Shown here: positions 8,667 through 17,117 of the stretch, in pieces
How the letters are laid out: every line of letters begins with the position of its first letter
How positions within the stretch are numbered: position 1 is the first letter of the stretch
From: JBCDBY01 sp039182715
GTDB lineage: Bacteria; Planctomycetota; PLA2
Assembly: GCA_039182715.1 (NCBI GenBank)
Contig: JBCDBY010000004.1
Location: 1 to 37,713, forward strand
Direction of reading: 5' to 3'
Length of the DNA: 37,713 bases
Position numbers and translations under genes: made by a program
Notes under the pieces: generated by a model
What the model was told of the DNA's origin: nothing
Database searches by the model: none
Seen by the model: only the letters and a program-made list of their open reading frames with translations

Positions 8667-8809
8667 ACGTTCGACGTTGGACGTGTGACGTCGGACGTTT
8701 GGCCGCGGGAAGGCGACCGTGGCCTCGGAGGCTGTGGGCCGAACGCGTCCAGTGTGCGAACGCTCGTTCCGGTTCGGACGTCGAACGTCACACGTCCAAC
8801 GTCGAACGT
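8667..8809. repeat. Inverted 'ACGT' repeat pair (dispersed family, locus 1)
   Basis: Left arm 8667-8698 and right arm 8778-8809 are inverted copies of a 32-bp unit. The outer 26 bases match perfectly, with core ACGTTCGACGTTGGACGT. Each unit is itself built of 7-8 bp steps of the form (T/C)(C/G/T)GACGT. A second pair lies at 31153-31304. It occupies the gap between the AGE epimerase start and the amidohydrolase stop and contains no credible gene. Confidence 0.85.
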
Positions 8810-8823
8810 GGACCACGACCGTC

Positions 8824-10104
8824 CTACTTGTCCTGCTGTCGCAGCTTCTCGGCGTACTTCGCCGCGAGCGCCTTGTGCTTGTCGTTCAGGTCGATCCGCT
8901 TGCCGTCGACCCAGGCCGCGACGACCTGCGTGGTGACTTCGAGCGGATCGCCGTCGCACAGGAAGAACGTCGCGCGCTTGCCTTCGTCGAGCGAGCCGAG
9001 CTGATCGCCCACGCCGAGGATGTTCGCCGCCGAGATCGTGATCGCCCGCAGGGCCGCCTCGCGCGAGAGCCCGAACGCCACGGCGCGGCCCGCCGTGTAC
9101 GGCAGGTTGCGCTCGTTCGACGTCCGTTCGCCGCTCGCGAGGCACCAGGTCACGCCGAGCTTCTCCAGCTTGGCCGGCAGTTCGTACAGCTCGTGGATGT
9201 CGGAGTCGTTGCGACGCGGGAAGGCGTGGATGCTGCGCACGATGACCGGCACCTTGCGCTCCTTGAGCAGGTCGGCGCAGTGCGGCGCGTCGCGTCCGCC
9301 GACGATGATCGCCTTCAGCTTCTCCTTGCGCGCGAACTCCAGCGCCGAGGTGATCTGGCCATAGTCCTCCGCGAGGAAGAACACCGGGCGCTCCCCGGCC
9401 AGCGCCTTGCGCATCGCCTCCCAGCGCAGATCGGTCGGCGTACTCGGGTCGTCCTTCTTCGCCGCGAGGTAGGCGCGCGCGTCGGCGAACGCCTTCTCGA
9501 TGCGCTGCAGGCGCTTGCTGCCGCGCTCCGGCGGCGCGTTGCGGCGCCGGCCTCCGCGGTCCGCGGGCAGCGCCGGCGGATCGGGGTTGGGCCAGCTCAC
9601 GACGAGCCCCGCATCGGCGCGGATCGCCATGTCCTCCCACGTCCAGCCGTCCATGTTCATCACGCTCGCGCGACCCGGCAGCGCGCCGCCGCGCGGGAAG
9701 GTGGCGAAGGTGAGCACGCCGTTGCTGCGCGTCACCGGCAGCAGCGTCGAGTCCGGGTTGACCGCCACCGCGGCGCGCACTTCCGGCGTGATCTCCCCGA
9801 CCTCCTGCATGTCGCGGCTTGCGCGCACGGCGCCGATCTCGGTCAGGCCGAGCACGGTGTAGGACGCGACGAAGCCGGGGTAGAGGTGCATGCCCTTGGC
9901 GTTGACGGCGGTGAAGCCCTCCGGCACCTCGCCGGTGCCGCGGCCTGCCAGCTTGCCGTCCACGAAGAGCAGGTAGCCGGGCTCGCCGCCCTCGATGCGG
10001 GCGTTCACGATGGCGGTCCTGCCCTTGTGCGGCGGCGCCTTCGGCACGAGGTCCTGCGCCACGGCGACCGCCGCGAAGAGAAGAAGCGTTCCGATCGTGC
10101 GCAT
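8824..10104 (-). CDS. Exported amidohydrolase-fold protein lacking the metal-binding HxH
   Basis: 426 aa. Signal peptide MRTIGTLLLFAAVAVAQ. It has the amidohydrolase composite beta-domain (RTAIVNARIEGGEPGYLLFV), and a C-terminal part with ITISAANILGVGDQLGSLDE, the usual end of imidazolonepropionase-like amidohydrolases. Where the family has PGFVDxHxH the sequence reads YPGFVASYTVLGLTEIGAV, so the first two metal ligands are absent and ordinary hydrolase chemistry is doubtful. Its ATG overlaps the upstream amidohydrolase stop by one base (TGATG), so they are translated together and may form a heteromer. Last gene of the long minus-strand operon. Confidence 0.85.
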   Translation of the reverse strand: MRTIGTLLLFAAVAVAQDLVPKAPPHKGRTAIVNARIEGGEPGYLLFVDGKLAGRGTGEVPEGFTAVNAKGMHLYPGFVASYTVLGLTEIGAVRASRDMQEVGEITPEVRAAVAVNPDSTLLPVTRSNGVLTFATFPRGGALPGRASVMNMDGWTWEDMAIRADAGLVVSWPNPDPPALPADRGGRRRNAPPERGSKRLQRIEKAFADARAYLAAKKDDPSTPTDLRWEAMRKALAGERPVFFLAEDYGQITSALEFARKEKLKAIIVGGRDAPHCADLLKERKVPVIVRSIHAFPRRNDSDIHELYELPAKLEKLGVTWCLASGERTSNERNLPYTAGRAVAFGLSREAALRAITISAANILGVGDQLGSLDEGKRATFFLCDGDPLEVTTQVVAAWVDGKRIDLNDKHKALAAKYAEKLRQQDK

Positions 10105-12923
10105 CAGCGTGCCCCCCGGAAGCTGCCCGCGAATCCACACTGGCCGCAGTCCCAATAGGTGGGCTCCTCGTTCGACGCCCTGCCTCCGCCCGGCTTGCGC
10201 GGGGACTTGAGCGCCTTCGCGACCAGTCGCACCCGCTCGCTCGCGATCCACGCGCGGTGCTGCTCGTCCTTCTTGAGCGAGTAGAGTTCGATGCCGTCGA
10301 TGAAGGTCCGTTCGCAGCGCGAGTAGACCGATAGCGGCGGCCCGCTCCAGACCGCGATGTCGGCGTGCTTGCCCGCCTCCAGCGAGCCGACCCAACGCTG
10401 CACGCCGAGCTGCGTCGCCGGGTTGATCGTCACGAACTTCAGCGCTTCCTCGGGGTCCAGGCCGCCGTACTTGATGGCCTTCGCCGCTTCGACGTTCAGG
10501 CGCCGCACGAGGTCGTCGCTGTCCGAGTTGAAGCTCACCAGCACGCCCGCGCGGTGCATGAGCGGCCCGTTGTAGGGAATCGCGTCCTGCACCTCGACCT
10601 TGAACGCCCACCAGTCGGAGAACGCGCTGGCTCCGATCGCGTGCGCACGAATCGCCTCGGCCACCTTGTAGCCCTCCAGCACGTGCTGGTAGGTGCCGAT
10701 CCTGAACCCGAACTCCTGGGCGATGCGCGCCAGCATGAGGATCTCGTCCTGCCGGTAGCTGTGGCAGTGGACGAGCCGCTTGCCCGCGAGGACCTCGGCG
10801 AGCGCCTCGAGCTCGAGATCGCGTCGCGTGTGGCCCTTGGCGTACTCGCGCGCCGCGGTGAAGCGGTCGCGGATGTACGCCTCGACGCCCATGCGCGTCT
10901 GCGGGTAGCGCGTCTTGAAGTCGTCGCCCCAGTTGGACTGCTTGACGTTCTCGCCCAGCGCGAACTTGATGCCCGGCTGCGCCTCGACGAAGTGCATCTG
11001 CTTCGGGCTGGCGACGCCCCAGCGCACCTTGTTGGTCTGGCTCTGTCCGCCGATCGGGTTCGCGCTGCCGTGCAGCGAATTGACGGTCGTTACGCCGCAG
11101 GCGAGCTGGCGGTACCAGCTGATGTGATCCGGGTTGGTCACGTCGCCGATGCGGACTTCGGCCGTGCACTGCTGGCCCGAGTCGTTGACGCCCTTGGAGA
11201 TGCCGGTGTGCGAGTGGCAGTCGATGATGCCCGGCGTGACGTGCTTGCCGGTCAGGTCGATCGCGACCGCGTTGCCGTGCTCCTTGCGGGGGCCGACGTA
11301 GGCGATGCGGTTGTTCTCGATGAGGATGTCACCGTTCTCGACGATGCCCTGCGGGCCGCAGGTCCAGATCGTCGCGCCGCGCAGCAGGATGCGTTCCGGG
11401 GTCGGCGGACGCGTCTCGAAGCCGTACGGGCCGTAGGGCACGCGCAGCTTCGGAAGCTCCGGCGTCTTCGCGGGCTCGACCTTCTTCTCCTTCGGCTTGG
11501 GCGGGTCCTTGCGCACCGCCGTCCAGATGAAGTTGCGCCCATCCTTCGTGACGCCGTGGCCGTGCAGCTTCTCGACGCCCTCGAGCCGCGTCGCGCTGAA
11601 CGTGTGGCCTTCCCAGACGAACGAAATGCGGTTGTCGACGATGCGAACCGACGACGGCGTCTTCTCGGACTTGTCGAAGATCCGCAGACGGTTGCCCTCG
11701 TCGAAGTCGATGCCCATGACGAACGTGAAGCGCGGCAGCAGCTGCACGCGCCAGAAGCCCTGCCAGTCGACGCGTTTGGGCGCCCTGATCTCCGTGCGCA
11801 CGCCGTCGATCCAGACCGAGCGGACGCGCGCCTTCTTTTCGAAGAGCTTGCCGTCGAGCACCGTGAGGTTCGCGCGCATGCCCGGTTCGACCATGCCCAT
11901 CTCCTTCGACACGCCCAGGAGCGACGCCGGGATCGTGGTCAACGCGGCGAGCGCGTCGTCGTCGGAGAGGCCCGCCTTGCGCGCGCGGCGCAGGTTGGCC
12001 ATGAACTCGCTGCGCTTCTCGAGCCGCGCCGTGGTGAGCGCGACCGGAATGCCGCTCTCCACGAGGAAGCGCGGGTTGAAGGGCGCGTGCTCCCAGAAGA
12101 GCAGCGCGCGCAGGTCGGCGCGCATCCGCTTGTCGATCGACGTGACGTCGGGTGCCTCGGGGAAGTCGAGCGGCAGGATGACCGGCGTTTCCATGGCCGC
12201 GATCGCCTCGATGCGTCGCAGCTCCCGGCCGGAGCCGATGATGAGCGCGGCGCGGTCGATCGCGTCGTAGATCTCGAACGCGCGCAGCGCCTCGAGTTCG
12301 TCGTCGGTCACGAACGCGAGCCGCTCGTCGTTCGCGAGCCCGTCGATGAGGCCCTGTCGCAGCACGGCGATGGCGCCCATCTGCGCGGTGGGGAAGCCGT
12401 CCTTGCTCGAACGGTAGCGCTCGAACGCGCACGCCTGGTAGACGCCCTCGCGGTAGAGCGCCTGCTCCTTCGGCGCGAGCGAGAGCAGCGACGCGCGCCC
12501 GCGGAAGATGCCGCTCTTCGGCGCGGCAACGGCGGCGGTGAAGCCGAGCTGCCGGAGTTCGCGCGCCGCCTTGCCGTCCAGCGTGGTCGTGCGCCGGTCC
12601 GGGTGCACCTTCTTGTTCCAGTGCGTCTGGCGGAAGGGATCGCCCTCGGTCGGAACGTAGGCGTCGATGAAGCCGGCGTGGACGGTATCGGCCTCCCAGA
12701 CGCGCGCCCCGGCCGGCGGCTTTTTCGCCGTGACCGAAACGATGCGGCCGTCCTTGATCAGGATCGTGCCGCGAACGGTCTTCCCGGGGCCGACATGGAT
12801 CGTCTCGGCGACGATCGCATGCCAGCCCGGGTCGACTTCGCGAGGACCGTTCTGCTGGGGGGCCTGTGCGAAGAGACTGCTAGCCGTCGCCAGCAGGGTC
12901 AGGATGCGCCGCATCCCGGCCAT
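10104..12923 (-). CDS. Exported double amidohydrolase (one degenerate and one metal-binding domain)
   Basis: 939 aa, about twice the normal length. Signal peptide RRILTLLATASSLFAQ. N-terminal amidohydrolase-like domain (~40-390): its PGFIDxHxH position reads VHAGFIDAYVPTEGDP, without histidines, yet it ends with the typical LTTIPASLLGVSKEMGMVEP. A beta-rich linker (~400-500) follows. C-terminal domain (~520-900) has IIDCHSHTG (His570/His572), a second ligand set at VHCHSYRQDE (His719/His721) and GTYQHVLEGY, then VTINPATQLGVQRWVGSLE. Thus only this domain can bind metal. Substrate unknown, peptide- or amide-like by family. Start at 12923 or at the second Met (12914). Both overlap the upstream methyltransferase (44 or 35 nt). 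Confidence 0.88.
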   Translation of the reverse strand: MAGMRRILTLLATASSLFAQAPQQNGPREVDPGWHAIVAETIHVGPGKTVRGTILIKDGRIVSVTAKKPPAGARVWEADTVHAGFIDAYVPTEGDPFRQTHWNKKVHPDRRTTTLDGKAARELRQLGFTAAVAAPKSGIFRGRASLLSLAPKEQALYREGVYQACAFERYRSSKDGFPTAQMGAIAVLRQGLIDGLANDERLAFVTDDELEALRAFEIYDAIDRAALIIGSGRELRRIEAIAAMETPVILPLDFPEAPDVTSIDKRMRADLRALLFWEHAPFNPRFLVESGIPVALTTARLEKRSEFMANLRRARKAGLSDDDALAALTTIPASLLGVSKEMGMVEPGMRANLTVLDGKLFEKKARVRSVWIDGVRTEIRAPKRVDWQGFWRVQLLPRFTFVMGIDFDEGNRLRIFDKSEKTPSSVRIVDNRISFVWEGHTFSATRLEGVEKLHGHGVTKDGRNFIWTAVRKDPPKPKEKKVEPAKTPELPKLRVPYGPYGFETRPPTPERILLRGATIWTCGPQGIVENGDILIENNRIAYVGPRKEHGNAVAIDLTGKHVTPGIIDCHSHTGISKGVNDSGQQCTAEVRIGDVTNPDHISWYRQLACGVTTVNSLHGSANPIGGQSQTNKVRWGVASPKQMHFVEAQPGIKFALGENVKQSNWGDDFKTRYPQTRMGVEAYIRDRFTAAREYAKGHTRRDLELEALAEVLAGKRLVHCHSYRQDEILMLARIAQEFGFRIGTYQHVLEGYKVAEAIRAHAIGASAFSDWWAFKVEVQDAIPYNGPLMHRAGVLVSFNSDSDDLVRRLNVEAAKAIKYGGLDPEEALKFVTINPATQLGVQRWVGSLEAGKHADIAVWSGPPLSVYSRCERTFIDGIELYSLKKDEQHRAWIASERVRLVAKALKSPRKPGGGRASNEEPTYWDCGQCGFAGSFRGAR

Positions 12924-13920
12924 TCTTCACGAAACGGTAGTGGCCGACCAGCCACTCCTCGCCGTCGCGGTAGTTGAACAGCTCCGCGCACGCGAGGAAG
13001 AAGAGACGCCAGCGATGGAACCAGCGGTGCGCCTCCTTCTTGCCGTAGGTGCGCTCCAGAACGGGCATGATCTCGTTCCGGCGGCCATCGAGGTTCTCGA
13101 GCCACGCTTCCGACGTCTTGCCGTAGTGCGTGCCGTTGACCTCCCAGGCCTCCTCGAGCTGCACCGAGTCCTGGACCTCCCGGAACAGGTCGAAGCTCGG
13201 CATCTGCCCGCCGGTGAAGAAGTAGCGGCCCATCCAGTTGTCGTCGCCCTCGGTCTCGAAGGGATAGGCGACGTCCTTGTGGCAGAAGACGTGGACGAAG
13301 AGCTTGGCGTCGTCCTTCATCCAGCCGGAGACGCGCCGGAAGAGCTCGTCGTAGTTGCGCATGTGCTCGAACATCTCGACGCTCACCACGCGGTCGAAGC
13401 GGTGGTCGATGTCGAAGTCGTTCATGTCCGCCGTGATGACGTTCACGTTGCCGGGCGAGCGGCTCATGATGTGCTCGCGCTGGCTGTTCGAGTTGGAGAC
13501 CGCGGTGATCTTCGCGTTCGGGTAGTGCTCCGCCATCCAGAGCGTGAGCGAGCCCCAGCCGCAGCCGAGTTCGAGGATCTCCATGCCGTCCTCGAGGTCG
13601 GCGCGCTCGCAGGTGAGCGCGAGCATCTTCGCCTCCGCCTCGTCGAGGCTTCCGCAGTCCTCGTCCCAGTAGGCGCTGGAGTACTTGAGGTGGCGGCCGA
13701 GCGCGCCCACGAAGAACTCCGCGGGCACCTCGTAGTGCTGCTCGTTGGCCTTCTCCGGCAGCGGCGCGACGGGGCCGTCGCGCAGCGACCGGCGGAACGC
13801 GTCGCGCGGCTGGAGCTGCTTCTCTTCGGCGAGGCGCGAACGCAGCAGCCGGCGAATGCCGTAACGGGTGAGCGTGTCCGGCAGCAGGCCGCGCTCGGCG
13901 AGGGAGATTCCGATACTCAT
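12880..13920 (-). CDS. SAM-dependent methyltransferase, coclaurine-N-methyltransferase-like branch of the CFA synthase family
   Basis: 346 aa. SAM motif I ILELGCGWGSLTLWMAEHYP, then ITAVSNSNSQREHI, and a motif set SVEMFEHMRNYDELF, LFVHVFCHKDVAYPFE and RYFFTGGQMPS that is characteristic of the branch containing plant (S)-coclaurine N-methyltransferase. It lacks the N-terminal CFA-synthase region of the neighbour at 15178. Its ATG overlaps the DUF1295 stop (ATGA). Context in a lipid-modification operon suggests the acceptor is a lipid headgroup amine or an acyl chain; the acceptor cannot be read from sequence. Confidence 0.88.
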   Translation of the reverse strand: MSIGISLAERGLLPDTLTRYGIRRLLRSRLAEEKQLQPRDAFRRSLRDGPVAPLPEKANEQHYEVPAEFFVGALGRHLKYSSAYWDEDCGSLDEAEAKMLALTCERADLEDGMEILELGCGWGSLTLWMAEHYPNAKITAVSNSNSQREHIMSRSPGNVNVITADMNDFDIDHRFDRVVSVEMFEHMRNYDELFRRVSGWMKDDAKLFVHVFCHKDVAYPFETEGDDNWMGRYFFTGGQMPSFDLFREVQDSVQLEEAWEVNGTHYGKTSEAWLENLDGRRNEIMPVLERTYGKKEAHRWFHRWRLFFLACAELFNYRDGEEWLVGHYRFVKNGRDAAHPDPAGDG

Positions 13921-14690
13921 GACGTTTGCTCCTTGGGAGGCCACGGCACGAACACGCTGACCTCCTTCTGATAGCGGCGATAGTCGTCGCCCCGGCTCTT
14001 GAGTGACTGGTTCTCGGTCCACGGGATGCCCGTGAGACGGAAGAGGAAGAGCAGCATGAGCGGCGGCCCGATCCATGTGAGCACCGAGGTCGGTGCCAGC
14101 AGGACGTAGGCCCACCAGTGCAGCCACTCGAAGAAGTAGTTGGGATGGCGCGAGTACTTCCAGAGCCCGGCGCGGCAGGTCTTGCCGCGGTTCTCCGGAT
14201 TGGAGCGCCACTTGGCGAGCTGCTCGTCCGAGATCGCCTCGCCGATGACGGAGACGAGCCAGACGATCAGCGCGGGAATCGCGAAGGTCGCGGTGCCCTT
14301 CTGGATGGCGCCGAAGGCGGGCAGCGAGAAGAGCACGGCGAGACCGGCCTGCACCTGGTAGGTGACGAAGAAGCCGACCTGCGCCTTCTCGCCCCACTCC
14401 GCGCGCATGGCGGCGTAGCGGCCGTCTTCGGTGGTCTCCTTGCGCACGCGGTGCCAGTAGAGGAACCAGGCGAGGCGCAGGCCCCACGCGCCGGCCATGA
14501 CGCCGACGAAGACGCGGAGCCAAAGGGGCTGCTCGTTCGCGGCCGAGGCGTAGGTCACGGCGATGAGCGCGATACTCGTCGCCCACGCGGCGTCCACCGA
14601 GGTCGCGGTCTTCGTCTTGACCTGACGCAGCCAGAGCAGCAGGAAGACGACGGCGACGGCGGCCCAGCAGAACCAGATCATGGTCGTCAT
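13917..14690 (-). CDS. DUF1295 membrane protein (steroid 5-alpha-reductase/ICMT-like fold)
   Basis: 257 aa with about six transmembrane helices, from MIWFCWAAVAVVFLLLWL onward. The family hallmark GLWKYSRHPNYFFEWLHWW lies in the C-terminal third, followed by FRLTGIPWTENQSLKSRGDD and a YRRYQKEVSVFVPW end. The fold is shared with NADPH-dependent steroid reductases and isoprenylcysteine methyltransferases, so it plausibly acts on a membrane lipid, for example reducing a double bond made by its operon partners (inference). Overlaps DUF2878 upstream and the methyltransferase downstream by 4 nt each. Confidence 0.9.
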   Translation of the reverse strand: MTTMIWFCWAAVAVVFLLLWLRQVKTKTATSVDAAWATSIALIAVTYASAANEQPLWLRVFVGVMAGAWGLRLAWFLYWHRVRKETTEDGRYAAMRAEWGEKAQVGFFVTYQVQAGLAVLFSLPAFGAIQKGTATFAIPALIVWLVSVIGEAISDEQLAKWRSNPENRGKTCRAGLWKYSRHPNYFFEWLHWWAYVLLAPTSVLTWIGPPLMLLFLFRLTGIPWTENQSLKSRGDDYRRYQKEVSVFVPWPPKEQTS

Positions 14691-15181
14691 GACGCCAGCC
14701 TCCGCACGAACACCTGCACCGGCAGGCGGAGCAGCAGCGGCGTGAAGACCGCGAACTCGATGGCGACGGCGATATAGCCGGCGGTCGTCATCTCGACGGC
14801 GCCCAGCTTCATCGCGAGCCAGTAGGTCATCGGGCCCGACACGGCGCCCGCGATCGTCGCGGCGACCGGCTTGTCCTTCAGCCACGCCATGGAACGGTTG
14901 AGCGTCGAGGCGAAGAGCGCCCAGAGCGATGCGATCCAGAGCGGAACGAGCGGGCCGATGCGCGGGCCACCCGCGTAGGAGACGAGACCCGCCTGCTCCA
15001 GGAAGGTGTCCGTGGAGGTGCCGAGCAGGAACGCGGCGCCGATGACGGCCCATTCGTGGCGCCTGGGAATCTGGATCGCGATGAGCGCGAGTGCGGCGAC
15101 GGGAGCGACCCAGCTGGCGGTCTTCACACAGATGAACCAGCCCGCGTAGAAGGCGAGGAAGTTGATGATGTTGCGTTTCAT
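14687..15181 (-). CDS. DUF2878 membrane protein
   Basis: 164 aa with about five hydrophobic helices. The N-terminal IINFLAFYAGWFICV and internal GTSTDTFLEQAGLVSYAGG with PLWIASLWALFASTLN match the DUF2878 family, which regularly sits between CFA synthase and DUF1295 genes in bacterial lipid operons. No biochemical role is established. ATGA overlaps with both neighbours confirm the start (15181) and stop. Confidence 0.85.
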   Translation of the reverse strand: MKRNIINFLAFYAGWFICVKTASWVAPVAALALIAIQIPRRHEWAVIGAAFLLGTSTDTFLEQAGLVSYAGGPRIGPLVPLWIASLWALFASTLNRSMAWLKDKPVAATIAGAVSGPMTYWLAMKLGAVEMTTAGYIAVAIEFAVFTPLLLRLPVQVFVRRLAS

Positions 15182-16383
15182 AGGATGGGCTCACGCCGGG
15201 AAAGCGGCTTGGTAAACGTGAGCTGCACGTCGCCGATGACGCGCTCGGCGAACCCGCCCTCGCAGTAGCAGAAGTAGAACTCCCACATGCGGAGGAAGGC
15301 GTCGTCGAAGCCCATCGCCTTGATGCGGTCGGCGTTCGCGAAGAAGGCCTCGCGCCAGAGGCGAAGCGTCGTGGCGTAGTGCGGCGTGATGTCGTCGAGG
15401 TGGAAAAGCGTCAGGTCGGTCGTCCCGGCCGCCTCGAGCAGGCGGGCGAGCGACGGGATGTTGCAGCCCGGGAAGATGTAGCGCTTGATGAAGTCGACTT
15501 CCTTGCGGGCGCGCTCGTATTCGTGGTCGCGAATCGTGATCGCCTGGATCGTGCCCATGCCGTCCGGCTTGAGCAGGCGGGCGCATGTCTCGAAATAGGT
15601 CTCGTAGTAGTCATGACCCACCGCTTCGATCATTTCGATCGAAACGAGCCGGTCATAGGCGCCTTCGAGATCACGATAGTCCTTGAGGAGCACGTCTATC
15701 TGTTCGTCGAGACCCGCGGCGCGGATCCGCTCGACGGCCAGCTTGTGCTGTTCCTTCGAAATCGTCGTGGTGGTGACGCGGGCTCCGTACTTGCCGGCGG
15801 CGTGCAGCGCGAAGCCGCCCCAGCCGGTCCCGATCTCCACGACGTGGGTGTCCGGGGAGAGCTCGAGCTTCTGGCAGATACGGTCGTACTTCGCCTCGCT
15901 CGCCTCCTTCAGCGTCTTTCCTTCGTCCTCGAAGATGCCGCAGGAGTAGGTGAGCGTCTCGTCCAGGAAGAGGCGGAAGAAGTCGTTGCCGAGGTCGTAG
16001 TGCGCGGCGATGTTCTTGCGGCTGCCTTCGCGCGTGTTGCGCGCCAGCCAGTGCATCAGATTGCGGACCGGCTGGACCGCACGCGCCGCACCCTTCTCCA
16101 TGCCGTCGAGCACGTCCTTGTTGCGGACGAGCACGCGCACGAGGTCGGTGAGGTTATCGGTCGTCCACCAGCCCTCCATGTACGCCTCGGCGGCGCCGAC
16201 CGAACCGCCCATGACGGTGGAGCGGTAGAAGCGCTCGTCCTTGATGTCGAGCGTGACGCGCGGCCCGTGGCCGTTGCCGAAGACGCGCGAGCTGCCGTTG
16301 TCGGCCAGATCGATGCGACCCCAGTGGATGCGGTCGAGCTGGGTCCGGAAAGCCTTGCGGGAGATGGTGTCGACGAAGCTCAT
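15178..16383 (-). CDS. Cyclopropane-fatty-acyl-phospholipid synthase family methyltransferase
   Basis: 401 aa, typical of the family. Substrate region GSVGAAEAYMEGWWTTDNL (about 60-78), KNIAAHYDLGNDFFRLFLD, the conserved YSCGIF cysteine (~148), SAM motif VVEIGTGWGGFALHAAGKYG (181-200), SIEMIEAVG (catalytic Glu) and DFIKRYIFPGCNIPS. The position of the bicarbonate-ligand His of E. coli Cfa appears to be Gln (segment IQAITIRD), as I recall for plant and mycobacterial homologues, so the product could be cyclopropyl or methyl. It transfers a methylene or methyl group from SAM to a phospholipid double bond. Follows DUF1365 with ATGA overlap. Confidence 0.92.
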   Translation of the reverse strand: MSFVDTISRKAFRTQLDRIHWGRIDLADNGSSRVFGNGHGPRVTLDIKDERFYRSTVMGGSVGAAEAYMEGWWTTDNLTDLVRVLVRNKDVLDGMEKGAARAVQPVRNLMHWLARNTREGSRKNIAAHYDLGNDFFRLFLDETLTYSCGIFEDEGKTLKEASEAKYDRICQKLELSPDTHVVEIGTGWGGFALHAAGKYGARVTTTTISKEQHKLAVERIRAAGLDEQIDVLLKDYRDLEGAYDRLVSIEMIEAVGHDYYETYFETCARLLKPDGMGTIQAITIRDHEYERARKEVDFIKRYIFPGCNIPSLARLLEAAGTTDLTLFHLDDITPHYATTLRLWREAFFANADRIKAMGFDDAFLRMWEFYFCYCEGGFAERVIGDVQLTFTKPLSRREPIL

Positions 16384-17117
16384 GCGGCACGTTTCCTTGG
16401 ATGGGTGAAGAACGGGGCCTTCTTCCACCAGAGCCGCAGGGCCTGCCAGTAGATGCCGGCGACGACCTTGAGGCTCATGAGCGGGAACTGGGCGAGGGCG
16501 CCCGCGAGGGATCGTCCGTCGATCTCGCGGCGTTGCAGGGTCAGCGTGGCGTCGAACGCCTTGGCGTCCGCTCGCAGGTTTTCCATGTGGACGGTGAGCG
16601 ACGCGCCGGGATCGGTGAAGACCCAGCGGTAGCGGTAATCCATGTCGAGGAAAGGCGAGACGTGGAACACCTTGTCGAACTCGAAGCGACTCTCTCGTCT
16701 CGCGTCGAGGACGTAGGCGAACCGCTCCAGCCACGGCGTGTTGGTGATCTCCGCCACGATCGCGACGAGGTTCTCGGCGCGGTCGAAGCAGTAGTAGAAG
16801 CTGACGGGATTGAACGAGAGGCCGAAGTGGCGCAGGCAGGTGAGCAGCCGGACCGCGCCGTCGGGGCGGAATCCGAGATCGCTCTCGACCTTCGCGCGGA
16901 CCGCTTCGTCCAGCGCCTGGGCGTCGTCGCCGTAGAAGTCCTCGCGGCGGTAGCGCACCGGCGCAGGGCGGCGCGTCGACCAGAACCAGCGGCCGGCGAA
17001 GACCTCGTCGATCTCGGCGAGGTCGAGATACGCCATGTAGAGCCGGTAGGTGAACGCGTGGTCCACGTCCGCGTAGCGGCGGTGGCGCACCTGCCCGACG
17101 TAGAGCGCGCTGTTCAC
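16380..17117 (-). CDS. DUF1365 protein
   Basis: 245 aa. The GTG start at 17117 is fixed by a GTGA overlap with the upstream FAD oxidase stop. It begins NSALYVGQVRHRRYADVDHA, then HAFTYRLYMAYLDL, and has the family core RLLTCLRHFGLSFNPVSFYY and FDKVFHVSPFLDMDYRYRW. DUF1365 genes almost always neighbour COG2907 amine oxidases and CFA-type methyltransferases. As I recall, related modules are fused in plant cyclopropane synthases. No reaction is established; a role in presenting or modifying acyl chains is inference. Confidence 0.9.
   Translation of the reverse strand: MNSALYVGQVRHRRYADVDHAFTYRLYMAYLDLAEIDEVFAGRWFWSTRRPAPVRYRREDFYGDDAQALDEAVRAKVESDLGFRPDGAVRLLTCLRHFGLSFNPVSFYYCFDRAENLVAIVAEITNTPWLERFAYVLDARRESRFEFDKVFHVSPFLDMDYRYRWVFTDPGASLTVHMENLRADAKAFDATLTLQRREIDGRSLAGALAQFPLMSLKVVAGIYWQALRLWWKKAPFFTHPRKRAA

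Noticed and set aside
8643..8936. Frames such as TFDVGRVTSDVW across the ACGT repeats
   Set aside because: Repetitive peptides are products of translating the ACGT repeat, a common false gene in repeat-bearing genomes.
10365..12977. 870-codon open frame antisense to the double amidohydrolase
   Set aside because: It is Arg/Leu/Val/Asp-rich with no domain and mirrors the third-codon GC of the real gene. The opposite strand has signal peptide, motifs and operon overlaps.
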